Part shown: positions 23,547 through 31,656 of the stretch, piece by piece
Position numbering within the stretch: position 1 is the stretch's first letter
Layout of the letters: each line of letters starts with the position of its first letter
Source: Xenophilus sp. E41
GTDB lineage: Bacteria; Pseudomonadota; Gammaproteobacteria; Burkholderiales; Burkholderiaceae_C
Length of the DNA stretch: 64,000 nt
Assembly (NCBI RefSeq): GCF_003671765.1
Contig: NZ_QPIB01000036.1
Location: forward strand, 1-64,000
Reading direction: 5' to 3'
The notes under the pieces: model-generated
What the model was told of the DNA's origin: nothing
Seen by the model: the letters and a program-made list of their open reading frames with translations, nothing else
Database searches by the model: none
Translations under genes and position numbers: made by a program

Positions 23547-23614
23547 GTCACGAATGTGACGGGTTGGGCGCCAGCGCCCGGCTGGCGGGCGCTGCAGGCC
23601 GACTGCGCTTTCGG
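23547..23614. repeat. GTCAC-N4-GTGAC intergenic element (copy B3)
   Basis: GTCAC GAAT GTGAC (23547-23560) is followed by GCGCCCGGCTGGCGGGCGCT and GCAGGCCGACTGCGCTTTCG. It lies between the convergent crp-type and livF genes. The second part can itself fold (GCGCC/GGCGC). Confidence 0.75.
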
Positions 23615-23629
23615 CTTTTCGGGGGCGGA

Positions 23630-24331
23630 CTAGACCCCCAGCCGCTCCGCCAGCGCCTGCGGCTGCGCCAGCAGCTCGGCCGACGCGCCGGCCAGCACGA
23701 TGCGGCCCTTTTCCATCACCACCGCCTGATCGGTGTGGTGCAGCACCTTGTGCCAGTCGCGGTCCACGATGAGGGTGGCGATGCCGGTGCCGCGGATCTC
23801 GGCGATCACGCGCCAGATCTCGGCGACGACCAGCGGCGCGAGGCCTTCGGTGGCTTCGTCGAGGATCATGAGGCGCGGGTTGGTCATGAGCGCGCGGCCG
23901 ATGGAGAGCATCTGCTGCTCGCCGCCCGACAGCTGCTGGCCGCCGTGCGAGAGCCGCTCCGCCAGGCGCGGGAAGGTGGTCATGACGCGCTCGAAGGTCC
24001 AGTCGCGCCGGCCGTCGGTGCCGGGCCGCGCGGCCATGACCAGGTTCTCGCGCACCGTGAGGTTGGGGAAGATGCCGCGGCCCTCGGGCACGTAGCCGAT
24101 GCCCAGCCGCGCCATCTTCTCGGGCGCCCAGCCGGTGACGGGGCGGCCGTCGCACTGCACCTGGCCCGAGGCCGGCCGCACGTAGCCCATCACGCTGCGG
24201 ATGAGCGTGGTCTTGCCCATGCCGTTGCGGCCCAGCAGGCCGACGGAAGTCGCGGCGGGCACGTCGGCGTCGACGCCGCGCAGGATGTGGCTGTCGCCGT
24301 AGTAGGTGTTGAGGTCGCGGATGGAGAGCAT
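23630..24331 (-). CDS. livF: Branched-chain-type ABC transporter ATPase LivF
   Basis: The 233-residue ATPase contains Walker A (GRNGMGKTTL), the LivF-type GIGYVPEGRGIFPNLTVREN block, the signature LSGGEQQML and Walker B (RLMILDEATEGLAP). LivF pairs with LivG to drive LivHM in the inner membrane. It ends the minus-strand operon that begins at the DUF4863 gene. The 149-bp gap to livG carries a half hairpin repeat, so its expression may be partly uncoupled. The transported compound is probably benzoate or a related aromatic acid, by context. Confidence 0.93.
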   Translation of the reverse strand: MLSIRDLNTYYGDSHILRGVDADVPAATSVGLLGRNGMGKTTLIRSVMGYVRPASGQVQCDGRPVTGWAPEKMARLGIGYVPEGRGIFPNLTVRENLVMAARPGTDGRRDWTFERVMTTFPRLAERLSHGGQQLSGGEQQMLSIGRALMTNPRLMILDEATEGLAPLVVAEIWRVIAEIRGTGIATLIVDRDWHKVLHHTDQAVVMEKGRIVLAGASAELLAQPQALAERLGV

Positions 24332-24365
24332 GTCAGGGCTTGAACGTGTTGCCCGCCAATGCGAA

Positions 24366-24418
24366 ATCGGACAGCCGAACGCAGAGGTCGCAAAGGTCGC
24401 GCAGAGGACGCAGAGAAG
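24366..24418. repeat. Half copy of the long hairpin element (A3)
   Basis: CGGACAGCCGAACGCAGAGG and the following GTCGCAAAGGTCGCGCAGAGG match the left arm of copy A2. The right arm is missing and is replaced by GTTGAGCTTGTCAAGAGCC, which resembles part of repeat D. It lies between livG and livF. Confidence 0.7.
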
Positions 24419-24480
24419 ACCTGTTGAGCTTGTCAAGAGCCGTTTTCAAGGCTTCTGCGATCGACTGTTCTGGCGTCATC

Positions 24481-25227
24481 TCAATGCTCCTCACCCAGGT
24501 ACGCCGTGCGCACATCCGGATTGGTGCGGATCGCCGCCGGGTCGCCAGTCGCGATCACGGCGCCGTTGACCATCACCGTGATGCGGTCGGCGATGCGGAA
24601 CACCGCGTCCATGTCGTGCTCCACCAGCAGGATCGCGTGCGAGGCCTTGAGCTGTGCCAGCAGGCCCAGCATGCGGTCGGTCTCCTCGGCGCCCATGCCG
24701 GCCAGCGGCTCGTCCAGCAGCAGCACGCGCGGGCGCGTGGCCAGGCACATCGCGACCTCCAGCTGGCGCTTGGCACCGTGGCTCAGCGTGCCGGCGATGC
24801 GATCGGCCTCGGCGGCCAGGCCCGTCGCTTCGAGTGCGGAGCGCGCGGCGGCGTTGCTGGTGGCGCAGCCGCGGCTCGACTCCCACAGCGCCCACGGCCG
24901 CGGATGCGCCGCTTGCGCCGCGAGGCGGCAGTTCTCCAGCACCGTGAACTCGGGGAAGATGGTCGTGCGCTGGTAGCTGCGGCCCACGCCGTCGAGCGCC
25001 CGGCGTGGCTGGCTGCGCGCGGTGATGTCCTCGCCCTCGAGCGTGATGCGCCCGGCCGAGGCGGCGATCTCGCCCGAGAGCATGTTGATCAGCGTGGACT
25101 TGCCCGCGCCGTTGGTGCCGATGACGGCATGCACCTCGCCCACGTGCAGGTCGAGCGTGACGGCGTTCACGGCCACCAGCCCGCCGAAGCGGCGCGTGAG
25201 GCCCTCGACCTGGAGGAAGCGGCTCAT
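24481..25227 (-). CDS. livG: Branched-chain-type ABC transporter ATPase LivG
   Basis: The 248-residue ATPase has Walker A (GTNGAGKSTL), the LivG-type block GVGRSYQRTTIFPEFTVLEN, the signature-like LSHGAKRQLE (with HGAKRQ in place of SGGQ-type residues, usual for LivG) and Walker B (RVLLLDEPLAGMG). Its ATG overlaps the livM stop by ATGA, showing translational coupling. It works with LivF as the ATPase pair of the importer. Confidence 0.94.
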   Translation of the reverse strand: MSRFLQVEGLTRRFGGLVAVNAVTLDLHVGEVHAVIGTNGAGKSTLINMLSGEIAASAGRITLEGEDITARSQPRRALDGVGRSYQRTTIFPEFTVLENCRLAAQAAHPRPWALWESSRGCATSNAAARSALEATGLAAEADRIAGTLSHGAKRQLEVAMCLATRPRVLLLDEPLAGMGAEETDRMLGLLAQLKASHAILLVEHDMDAVFRIADRITVMVNGAVIATGDPAAIRTNPDVRTAYLGEEH

Positions 25228-26177
25228 CGCGCGGCTCCCTGCGGCGACAGGCGCTGCGCGATCCCGATCAGCCCCTTGGGCAGCAGGGCGACGAAGACGA
25301 TGATGACCAGCCCCAAGCTGAGCTGCCAGTGGTCGGCCAGCGGCCCCACCAGCGCGTGCGTGGACAGCAGTTCCTTGAGCAGGGTGAAGGCCACCGCACC
25401 CAGCACCGCGCCGCGCAGGTGGCCCAGGCCACCGAGGATGATCATGAGCAGCACCTCGCCCGAGTTGTGCCAGGCCAGCAGCTCGGGATTGACCACGCCG
25501 TCGCGCGAGGCGACCAGGCAGCCCGCCAGCCCCGCGAGCGCACCGGCGATGACGAAGGCCGCGAGCTTGTAGGCGTAGGTGGGAAAGCCCATCGCGCGCA
25601 TGCGCTGCTCGTTGACGCGGATGCCCGCCAGCGCGGCGCCGAAGCGCGAGCGGCGGATGAGCGCCAGCAAGCCGTAGGTGGCGACCAGCGCCGCCAGCAC
25701 GACGTAGAACAGCATGGTGCGGTTCTCCAGGTCCAGTGCGCCGATGGCCGGGCGCACGTACATGTAGATGCCGTCGCTGCCGCCGCCCACGGGCGTGTCG
25801 TGGAAGACGAAGAAGGCCATCTGCGCGAAGGCCAGCGTGACCATGATGAAGTACACGCCCTTGGTGCGCAGGCTGAGCGCACCCGTGACCAGCGCATACA
25901 GCGCCGCCGCCCCCATGGACAGAGCCAGCACCACCAGCAGGTTGCCGCCGTCCTTGCCCGAGGCCAGCACCGTCGCATAGGCGCCGATGCCGTAGAAGGC
26001 CGCATGGCCCAGGCTCACGAGGCCGGTCATGCCCACCAGCAGCTCGAGGCTGAGCGCGAAGATCGACAGGATCATCACCTTGACGACCAGGTCGGACAGG
26101 TAGCCGCCGAGCAGGGGGCCGGCGATGGCGAGGGCCACGGCGCACAGCAGCGGCAGCAGGACGGAAAGGCGGTTCAT
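25224..26177 (-). CDS. livM: Branched-chain-type ABC transporter permease LivM
   Basis: The 317-residue inner-membrane protein has about nine hydrophobic segments and the LivM landmarks LVGMTGLVSLGHAAFYGIGA and AALAGIRVNEQRMRAMGFPT, followed by EVLLMIILGGLGHLRGAVLG. It forms the transport channel with LivH. The gene overlaps livG by 4 bp. A long hairpin repeat separates it from livH. Confidence 0.94.
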   Translation of the reverse strand: MNRLSVLLPLLCAVALAIAGPLLGGYLSDLVVKVMILSIFALSLELLVGMTGLVSLGHAAFYGIGAYATVLASGKDGGNLLVVLALSMGAAALYALVTGALSLRTKGVYFIMVTLAFAQMAFFVFHDTPVGGGSDGIYMYVRPAIGALDLENRTMLFYVVLAALVATYGLLALIRRSRFGAALAGIRVNEQRMRAMGFPTYAYKLAAFVIAGALAGLAGCLVASRDGVVNPELLAWHNSGEVLLMIILGGLGHLRGAVLGAVAFTLLKELLSTHALVGPLADHWQLSLGLVIIVFVALLPKGLIGIAQRLSPQGAAR

Positions 26178-26180
26178 GAA

Positions 26181-26301
26181 TGCGGGCAGCCGTACGCGAA
26201 GGACGCGAAGATTTCGCGAAGAACGCGAAAGGAAAACAGAAGATCGAAGATTTCTTTCGCGTCCTTCGCGCGACTTTCGCGCCCTTCGCGTACGGTTTCC
26301 G
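26181..26301. repeat. GCGAA-rich long hairpin element (copy A4)
   Basis: CCGTACGCGAAGG (26190-26202) and CCTTCGCGTACGG (26283-26295) are perfect inverted arms. Inner units such as GACGCGAAGATTTCGCG and CTTTCGCGTCCTTCGCG also pair. It fills the 139-bp gap between livH and livM inside an operon. Confidence 0.85.
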
Positions 26302-26316
26302 CTCCCGTTCCCGTTT

Positions 26317-27189
26317 TCACGTGCGCCTCCCCATCAGTCCCTCGGGCCGCCAGATGAGGACGGCGGCCATCAGCACGTAGACGCCGATGCCGCTGATCTC
26401 GGCGAAGAAGACCTTGCCGAAGGTGTCGACGAAGCCCACCAGCAGCGAGGCGATGAGCGCGCCGGTGATGGAGCCGATGCCGCCGATCACCACCACCACG
26501 AAGCAGATGATGAGCACGCTCGCGCCCATGTTGGGGTACACCGAGGACATGGGCGCCGAGATCATGCCGGCCAGCGCCGCCAGCGCCACGCCGCCGGCGA
26601 AGACGATGCGGTACAGCCGGCGGATGTCGATGCCCAGCCCGCGCACCATGTCGCGGTTGCTCGCGCCGGCGCGGATCATCATGCCCAGGCGCGTGCGGTT
26701 GACCACCCAGTACAGCGCCACCGCCAGCACGATGCAGGCGGCCGACGCGAAGAGGCGGTACCAGGGGTAGCTCATCACGCTGCCCAGCGCGAAGCTGCCG
26801 TCCAGCCAGGGCGGCACCTTCACGCCGTGCACGTCGTTGCCCAGCAGGATGGAGCGCAGTTCCTCGAAGACGAGGATCAGGCCATAGGTCATCAGCACCT
26901 GCTGCAGGTGGTCGCGCTGGTAGAGGTAGCTGAAGAACACCCACTCCAGCACATAGCCGAAGATCGCGGCCAGCACCACGCCGGCCACCAGCATGACCAG
27001 GAACTGGTCGCCGAAGAGCGGCGACAGCGCGAAGGCCATGTACGCGCCGATCATGTAGAAGCTGCCGTGCGCCAGGTTGATCACGCCCATGATCCCGAAG
27101 ATCAGCGTGAGGCCCGAGGCCAGCAGGAACAGCAGCAGCCCGTACTGAACCGAGTTCAGGCACTGGACGAGGAAGGTGCCGAGATCCAA
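26317..27189 (-). CDS. livH: Branched-chain-type ABC transporter permease LivH
   Basis: The 290-residue permease has the LivH landmarks LTLIFGIMGVINLAHGSFYM near the N-terminus, the EAA-like RAGASNRDMVRGLGIDIRRL loop, and FVVVVIGGIGSITGALIASL near the C-terminus, with about eight membrane segments. It partners LivM. It follows livK by 143 bp that contains a double hairpin. Confidence 0.94.
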   Translation of the reverse strand: MDLGTFLVQCLNSVQYGLLLFLLASGLTLIFGIMGVINLAHGSFYMIGAYMAFALSPLFGDQFLVMLVAGVVLAAIFGYVLEWVFFSYLYQRDHLQQVLMTYGLILVFEELRSILLGNDVHGVKVPPWLDGSFALGSVMSYPWYRLFASAACIVLAVALYWVVNRTRLGMMIRAGASNRDMVRGLGIDIRRLYRIVFAGGVALAALAGMISAPMSSVYPNMGASVLIICFVVVVIGGIGSITGALIASLLVGFVDTFGKVFFAEISGIGVYVLMAAVLIWRPEGLMGRRT

Positions 27190-27242
27190 GGGTGGTGGCC
27201 TTTGATGAAAAGAGCAGGCGCGAAGCGCCGCGATGACTCAGT

Positions 27243-27295
27243 GCACCCGCGGAACCGGCTTTGCCGGGCCGCTGGGTGCGCCCCCTTTCAGGGGG
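27243..27295. other. Double hairpin between livK and livH
   Basis: GCACCC (27243-27248) pairs with GGGTGC (27274-27279), with CCGGC TTT GCCGG nested inside. CCCCCT TTC AGGGGG follows at once (27281-27295). The structure may trim or stabilise the livK message end and set the higher level of binding protein usual in such operons. No poly-T tract follows on the minus strand. Confidence 0.55.
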
Positions 27296-27332
27296 ATGCG
27301 AGCTACACGAAGTGGGCGAGAGTCGGGGGTGG

Positions 27333-28502
27333 TTACATGCGACAGCCGCGCGCGGGATCGGCCAGGCCCTTGATCGCCACGTTCACCAGCTTGTTCTCCT
27401 TGCCCTCGACCTTGCGCAGGTAGATGTCCTGCACCGGGTTGTGCGACTTGCCCACGGTGAAGGTGCCGCGCGGGCTGTCGATCTTGGCCTTCTCGATGGC
27501 GGCGGCGATCTCGGCCTTCTTGGAGAAGTCGCCCTTGGTGGCGGCGAGGCCCGCGCCCAGCATTTGCGCCGCGTCGTAGCCCTGCACCGCGTACACGTCG
27601 GGCTGCAGCTTGAAGGCCTTGGCGTAGGCGGTGCGGAAGGCGTTGTCCTTGGGCGTGTTCAGGCCGTCGGCGTAGTGCAGCGTGGTGAGCATGCCCTGGG
27701 CGGCATCGCCCTGCGCGTCCAGCGTGCCGTCGGTCAGGAAGCCGGGGCCGTACAGCGGGATCGACTTGTTCAGGCCCGCGCCGGCATAGTCCTTGACGAA
27801 CTTCACCGCGCCGCCGCCAGCGAAGAAGGAATACACCGCATCGGGCTTGGCCGCGGCGATCTCGGTCAGCAGCGCCTGGAACTCGACGTTGGGGAAAGGC
27901 AGCGTCAGGTTCTTGACCACCTTGCCGCCACCTTTCTCGAAGCCTTCCTTGAAGCCCGCCACCGACTCGTCGCCGGCCGCGTACTTCCAGGTCAGGGTGA
28001 TCGCGGTCTTCTTGCCCTGCTTGGCGGCCACTTCGCCCATCGCGTAGGCCGGCTGCCAGTTGCTGAAGGAGCTGCGGAAGATGTTGGGTGCGCACATCGG
28101 GCCGGTCACGGCGTCGGCACCGGCGTTGGGCACGATCAGCATGGTGCCGCTTTCCTTGGCGGCCTTGGCCATCGCCATCGCCACGCCCGAATGCACGGTG
28201 CCGACGATCACGTCGACGTTGTCGCGCTTGATCAGCTTGTTGACGTTGTCGGTCGCCTTGGCGGGGTCGGACTCGTCGTCCACCTTGAAGTACTCGATCT
28301 CGCGACCGCCGAGCTTGCCGCCCTGCTCCTCGACGTAGAGCTTGAAGCCGTTCTCGATGGCCACGCCCAGCGCGGTGTAGGTGCCGCTGTAGGGAAGCAT
28401 CAGGCCCACCTTGATCTTGCCTGTGCCCTGGGCGGCGGCGGTGGCGGCAAGGCCGGCGAAGGCCAGCGTGGCCAGGGCGGTGCGGGCGAAGCGGATGCGC
28501 AT
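27333..28502 (-). CDS. ABC substrate-binding protein, probably for benzoate-type acids
   Basis: The 389-residue periplasmic protein has a clear signal peptide (TALATLAFAGLAATAAAQG) and the type I periplasmic-binding fold: IKVGLMLPYSGTYTALGVAI, VIVGTVHSGVAMAMAKAAKE, GKKTAITLTWKYAAGDESVA. It is the receptor for LivHMGF and is cotranscribed with benzoate-CoA ligase 43 bp after the hydrolase gene. Position next to the box genes suggests benzoate or a substituted benzoate as ligand; the family also binds branched amino acids. Confidence 0.9.
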   Translation of the reverse strand: MRIRFARTALATLAFAGLAATAAAQGTGKIKVGLMLPYSGTYTALGVAIENGFKLYVEEQGGKLGGREIEYFKVDDESDPAKATDNVNKLIKRDNVDVIVGTVHSGVAMAMAKAAKESGTMLIVPNAGADAVTGPMCAPNIFRSSFSNWQPAYAMGEVAAKQGKKTAITLTWKYAAGDESVAGFKEGFEKGGGKVVKNLTLPFPNVEFQALLTEIAAAKPDAVYSFFAGGGAVKFVKDYAGAGLNKSIPLYGPGFLTDGTLDAQGDAAQGMLTTLHYADGLNTPKDNAFRTAYAKAFKLQPDVYAVQGYDAAQMLGAGLAATKGDFSKKAEIAAAIEKAKIDSPRGTFTVGKSHNPVQDIYLRKVEGKENKLVNVAIKGLADPARGCRM

Positions 28503-28545
28503 GTCTGTCTCCTCTCGGGGGTGGTGAAAATACTTTAACCGTAAA

Positions 28546-29379
28546 CTATTCAGAACTAAAACGCGTGTTTCCCCGCAGTCCGGGGGCGTCTCGCGTCGAG
28601 GCCGACACCATGCCCGCGGTGGCGGCGATCACCTGTTCGGGTTGATCCCTATGTGGGGAATGTCCGCATGCGGGGATTTCCAGCAGCCGCGTGCCGGGCA
28701 CCAGCGCCGCGATGCCGCGGATCTGGGCCAGCGTGCCGTACTCGTCATCGATGCCCTGGATCGCCAGGACCGGGCAGCGGATGGCCTCGAGTTCGCTCTC
28801 GATGTTCCAGTCGCGAAAGGGCGGGTGCAGCCAGATGCCGTTCCAGCCTTCGAAGGCCGAGTCCACGTCGTCGTGGTAGCGGGCCAGGCGCGCGCGCAGG
28901 TCGGTCGACCGGTAGGCTTGGCGTGCGAGCTCGATGTTGGCCACGGTCACGTCCTCCACGAAGATGTGCGGCGCCAGCAGCACGAGGCCCTGCACCCGAT
29001 CGGAAAAGCGCGACGCGTACAGCAGCGCGATCGATCCGCCGTCGCTGTGGCCGAAGAGCCAGGGCTTCTCGTCGAGGCCGATGGCGTCGAAGAAGGCAGG
29101 CAGCACTTCGTGCGCCTGGCGGTGCATGAAGTCGACGTCCCACGCCTCGCCCTCGGCGCGCGGCGTCGAGCGGCCGTAGCCGGGGCGCGAGAACACCAGG
29201 CCGCGCACGCCGGCCTCGGCGCACAGCCGGTCGGGGAAATCCTTCCACATCGCCACCGAGCCCAGGCCCTCGTGCAGGAAGGCGACCAGCGGCGCGTCGC
29301 CCTGGCGGGCGCCGATCCACCGGTGCTCGATGCGCACCGGCCGGCCGCGCCAGTCGATGGACGCGAATTCCACGGTCAT
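28546..29379 (-). CDS. Alpha/beta hydrolase of the benzoate cluster
   Basis: The 277-residue protein has the alpha/beta hydrolase fold: FLHEGLGSVAMWKDFP (oxyanion region), the nucleophile elbow GHSDGGS (Ser about residue 112), an acid near GIDDEYG, and the catalytic His in CGHSPHRDQPE. Similar genes occur beside bclA in other aerobic benzoyl-CoA clusters. It may hydrolyse a dead-end CoA ester or a ring-cleavage lactone, but no activity can be assigned. It lies 31 bp after the ligase gene in the same operon. Confidence 0.85.
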   Translation of the reverse strand: MTVEFASIDWRGRPVRIEHRWIGARQGDAPLVAFLHEGLGSVAMWKDFPDRLCAEAGVRGLVFSRPGYGRSTPRAEGEAWDVDFMHRQAHEVLPAFFDAIGLDEKPWLFGHSDGGSIALLYASRFSDRVQGLVLLAPHIFVEDVTVANIELARQAYRSTDLRARLARYHDDVDSAFEGWNGIWLHPPFRDWNIESELEAIRCPVLAIQGIDDEYGTLAQIRGIAALVPGTRLLEIPACGHSPHRDQPEQVIAATAGMVSASTRDAPGLRGNTRFSSE

Positions 29380-29410
29380 CGGGGCACCTTCGGATGGGCC
29401 GGGCGTGGGC

Positions 29411-30961
29411 TCATGCCCGCTCTTTTTCGCGCAGCCGGAAGCGCTGGATCTTGCCCGTGGCCGTCTTGGGGAGTTCGTCGATGAACTCGATCAGGCGCGG
29501 GTACTTGTAGGGCGCAAGGCGCTCCTTCACGAAGGCCTTCAAGGCCGCCTCGTCCGCCTGCTGGCCGTCCTTGAGCACCACGAAGGCCTTGGTCTTGGTC
29601 AGGCCCTCGGCATCGGGAATGCCGATCACCGCGGCCTCCAGCACGGCCGGGTGCTGCTGCAATGTCGATTCGACCTCGAAGGGCGAGACGTAGATGCCGC
29701 TCACCTTGAGCATGTCGTCGCTGCGGCCGGCGTAGGTGTAGTAGCCCTCGGCGTCCCGGATGTACTTGTCGCCGCTTTTGGTCCAGCCGCCCAGGAAGGT
29801 GTCGCGCGACTTCTCTCGGTTGCCCCAGTACATGAGCGCGCTGCTCGGCCCCTTGATGTAGAGGTCGCCCACCTCGCCGTCGGCCACCGGGCGGCCGTCC
29901 TCGCCGCGCAGCTCGACCTCGTAGCCCTCGACCGGCTTGCCGGTGCTGCCGTAGCGCACGTCGCCCGGGCGGTTGGAGATGAAGACGTGCAGCATCTCGG
30001 TGGAACCGATGCCGTCGATGATGTCGCAGCCGAAATGCGCCTTGAAGCGCTGCGCGATCTCGGCCGGCAACGCCTCGCCCGCCGAGGAGCCCATGCGCAG
30101 TGCCACCTGCTCGCGCGCCGGCAGCTTCGGCGAGGCGAGCATGCCCGCGTAGCCCGTCGGTGCGCCGAAGAACACCGTCGGCTTGCGCTCGGCGGCGGTC
30201 CAGCGCTTGAACACCGCGTCGGGCGTGGGGCGCTCGGCCATCAGCACCACGCTGGCACCGACCGACAGCGGGAAGGTCAGCGCGTTGCCCAGGCCGTAGG
30301 CGAAGTACAGCTTGGCGGCCGAGAAGCAGACGTCGTCCTCGGTGAGCTGCAGCACGGCCTTGCCGTAGAGCTCGGCGGTCCACCACAGGTTGCCGTGGGT
30401 GTGCACCGTGCCCTTGGGCTTGCCGGTGGAGCCGGAGGAATACAGCCAGAAGCCCGGGTCGTCGGGCGTGGTGGGGGCCGGCGCGGCACGCGGCGTGGCC
30501 GCGGCCAGGGCAGCCTCGAACTCGACCATGCCCGCGGGCAGCTCGCCGGCGGGCTGCGAAACCAGCACCGTCGCCAGCTCGTGTGGCGCCTTCTCCATGG
30601 CGCTCTGCAGCACCGGCAGCAGCGCGCCCGACACCAGCGCGGCCTGCGCGCGCGCGTGCTCGAGCATGTAGGCGTAGTCCTCGGACATGAGCAGCGTGTT
30701 CACCGCGACTGGCACCACGCCGGCGTACAGGCAGCCGAGGAAGCTCACCGGCCAGTCGTGCGAGTCGTGCATCAGCAGCAGCACGCGCTCCTCGCGCCGC
30801 ACGCCGGCGGCGTGCAGCGCACCGGCCAGGCGGCGCGCGCGCTCCTCGAGTTCGCCGTAGCGCAGCGGCCCGCGGTCGTCGACGTAGGCGATGCGGTCGG
30901 CGCGCCCGCGGTTGAGCGTGAACAGGTGGTCGGCGAAGTTGAAGCGGGCGGGCAGGCTCAT
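29411..30961 (-). CDS. bclA: Benzoate-CoA ligase
   Basis: The 516-residue adenylate-forming enzyme converts benzoate, ATP and CoA to benzoyl-CoA. It shows NFADHLFTLNRGRADRIAYV at the N-terminus, the P-loop-like YSSGSTGKPKGTVHTHGNLW (about residues 170-189), IGSTEMLHVFISNRPGDVRY, YTYAGRSDDMLKVSGIYVSP and the C-terminal lysine region LPKTATGKIQRFRLRE. These are characteristic of benzoate/4-hydroxybenzoate-CoA ligases. It lies between the DUF4863 and hydrolase genes, opposite to the box genes that use its product. Confidence 0.94.
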   Translation of the reverse strand: MSLPARFNFADHLFTLNRGRADRIAYVDDRGPLRYGELEERARRLAGALHAAGVRREERVLLLMHDSHDWPVSFLGCLYAGVVPVAVNTLLMSEDYAYMLEHARAQAALVSGALLPVLQSAMEKAPHELATVLVSQPAGELPAGMVEFEAALAAATPRAAPAPTTPDDPGFWLYSSGSTGKPKGTVHTHGNLWWTAELYGKAVLQLTEDDVCFSAAKLYFAYGLGNALTFPLSVGASVVLMAERPTPDAVFKRWTAAERKPTVFFGAPTGYAGMLASPKLPAREQVALRMGSSAGEALPAEIAQRFKAHFGCDIIDGIGSTEMLHVFISNRPGDVRYGSTGKPVEGYEVELRGEDGRPVADGEVGDLYIKGPSSALMYWGNREKSRDTFLGGWTKSGDKYIRDAEGYYTYAGRSDDMLKVSGIYVSPFEVESTLQQHPAVLEAAVIGIPDAEGLTKTKAFVVLKDGQQADEAALKAFVKERLAPYKYPRLIEFIDELPKTATGKIQRFRLREKERA

Positions 30962-31016
30962 GGGGTGTCTCCGGTCGTTCGCGGCGCCGTTGGGGCGGGG
31001 CGCCGTCGTGTGCAGT

Positions 31017-31487
31017 TCAGGCTGCCCGTGTGAAGTCGATGCGGCCCTCGGGCAACAGGTACAGCACCAGCGCCCGGCCCTGCGCCACGGTGGGCCGGTG
31101 CGCGCTGCCCGGCGGGTACACGCACCAGCCGGCCGGGCGGCCGTCGAAGGTCGCGTCGCCGCCCATCGGCATGATCAGGTCGATCTCGCCGCCGGGATGC
31201 GTGTGGTGCGGGCCGGCGATGTCCTGCATGTCGACCACGTCGACCGAGAAGCGGTGCAGCGCGTCCTCGGCCTTGAACACGCGGCCGTAGCGGATGCCGC
31301 CGCCTTCGCGCTCGCACAGCCAGCCCTCGGCCACGCCCTGCTCGCAGGCGGACTTCAGGCAGGCGTAGGTGGTGGTGCCGGGGCCGTGCTCTCGGTTGAG
31401 CCAGGCGTCGAGCTCGCGGTCGAGCGGGCGGCCGGCCAGATCGCGAGTCAGCGTGGCGACCAGCGCATGAAAGTCTTCCTTGGCCAT
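31017..31487 (-). CDS. DUF4863 family protein of the benzoate cluster
   Basis: The 156-residue protein (start MAKEDFHAL at 31487) contains a cupin-like C-terminal part: VVDMQDIAGPHHTHPGGEID, GGDATFDGRPAGWCVYPPGS and RPTVAQGRALVLYLLPEGRI. The two histidines in HHTHPGGE are positioned like cupin metal ligands. DUF4863 genes recur next to benzoyl-CoA oxidation genes, but I know of no assigned reaction. It is the first gene of the ligase-transporter operon and lies behind the BoxR-type operators. Confidence 0.82.
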   Translation of the reverse strand: MAKEDFHALVATLTRDLAGRPLDRELDAWLNREHGPGTTTYACLKSACEQGVAEGWLCEREGGGIRYGRVFKAEDALHRFSVDVVDMQDIAGPHHTHPGGEIDLIMPMGGDATFDGRPAGWCVYPPGSAHRPTVAQGRALVLYLLPEGRIDFTRAA

Positions 31488-31536
31488 CGTGGTGTCCTCG
31501 TCCGTTGACGGCGCCGGCTTGTGGCGGCCAGCGATG

Positions 31537-31550
31537 TGCAGTATCTTGCT
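31537..31550. promoter_or_regulatory. BoxR-type operator TGCA-N6-TGCT
   Basis: TGCA GTATCT TGCT lies 10 bp downstream of the -10 element of the minus-strand promoter, that is, near its expected transcription start. Its arrangement equals that of the site at 31588, read on the opposite strand. Azoarcus BzdR/BoxR proteins are known to use TGCA repeats. Confidence 0.55.
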
Positions 31551-31559
31551 TGCGGACGA

Positions 31560-31588
31560 ACCATAGATGCCGTCAAAATGCGTGTCAA
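31560..31588 (-). promoter_or_regulatory. Candidate sigma-70 promoter of the DUF4863-bclA-liv operon
   Basis: On the minus strand a perfect TTGACA (31588-31583) is followed after 17 bp by TATGGT (31565-31560). The spacing is ideal and the promoter is flanked on both sides by TGCA-N6-TGCT sites, giving a simple repression layout. Confidence 0.65.
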
Positions 31589-31601
31589 GCAATATAGTGC
31601 A
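31588..31601. promoter_or_regulatory. BoxR-type operator next to the -35 element
   Basis: AGCA ATATAG TGCA reads as TGCA-N6-TGCT on the minus strand. It touches the -35 element of the ligase operon promoter and lies 56 bp upstream of the boxR start, so it could control both directions. Confidence 0.6.
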
Positions 31602-31656
31602 TATCAGGTGTTAACCCTGAGCCGCACGAGAATCGGCGGCCGTGACAAGGACACCC

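Noticed and set aside
1486-26301. CRISPR array interpretation of the recurrent GCGAA-containing units
   Set aside because: The units form single hairpins at separate intergenic sites, without regularly spaced direct repeats, unique spacers or cas genes.
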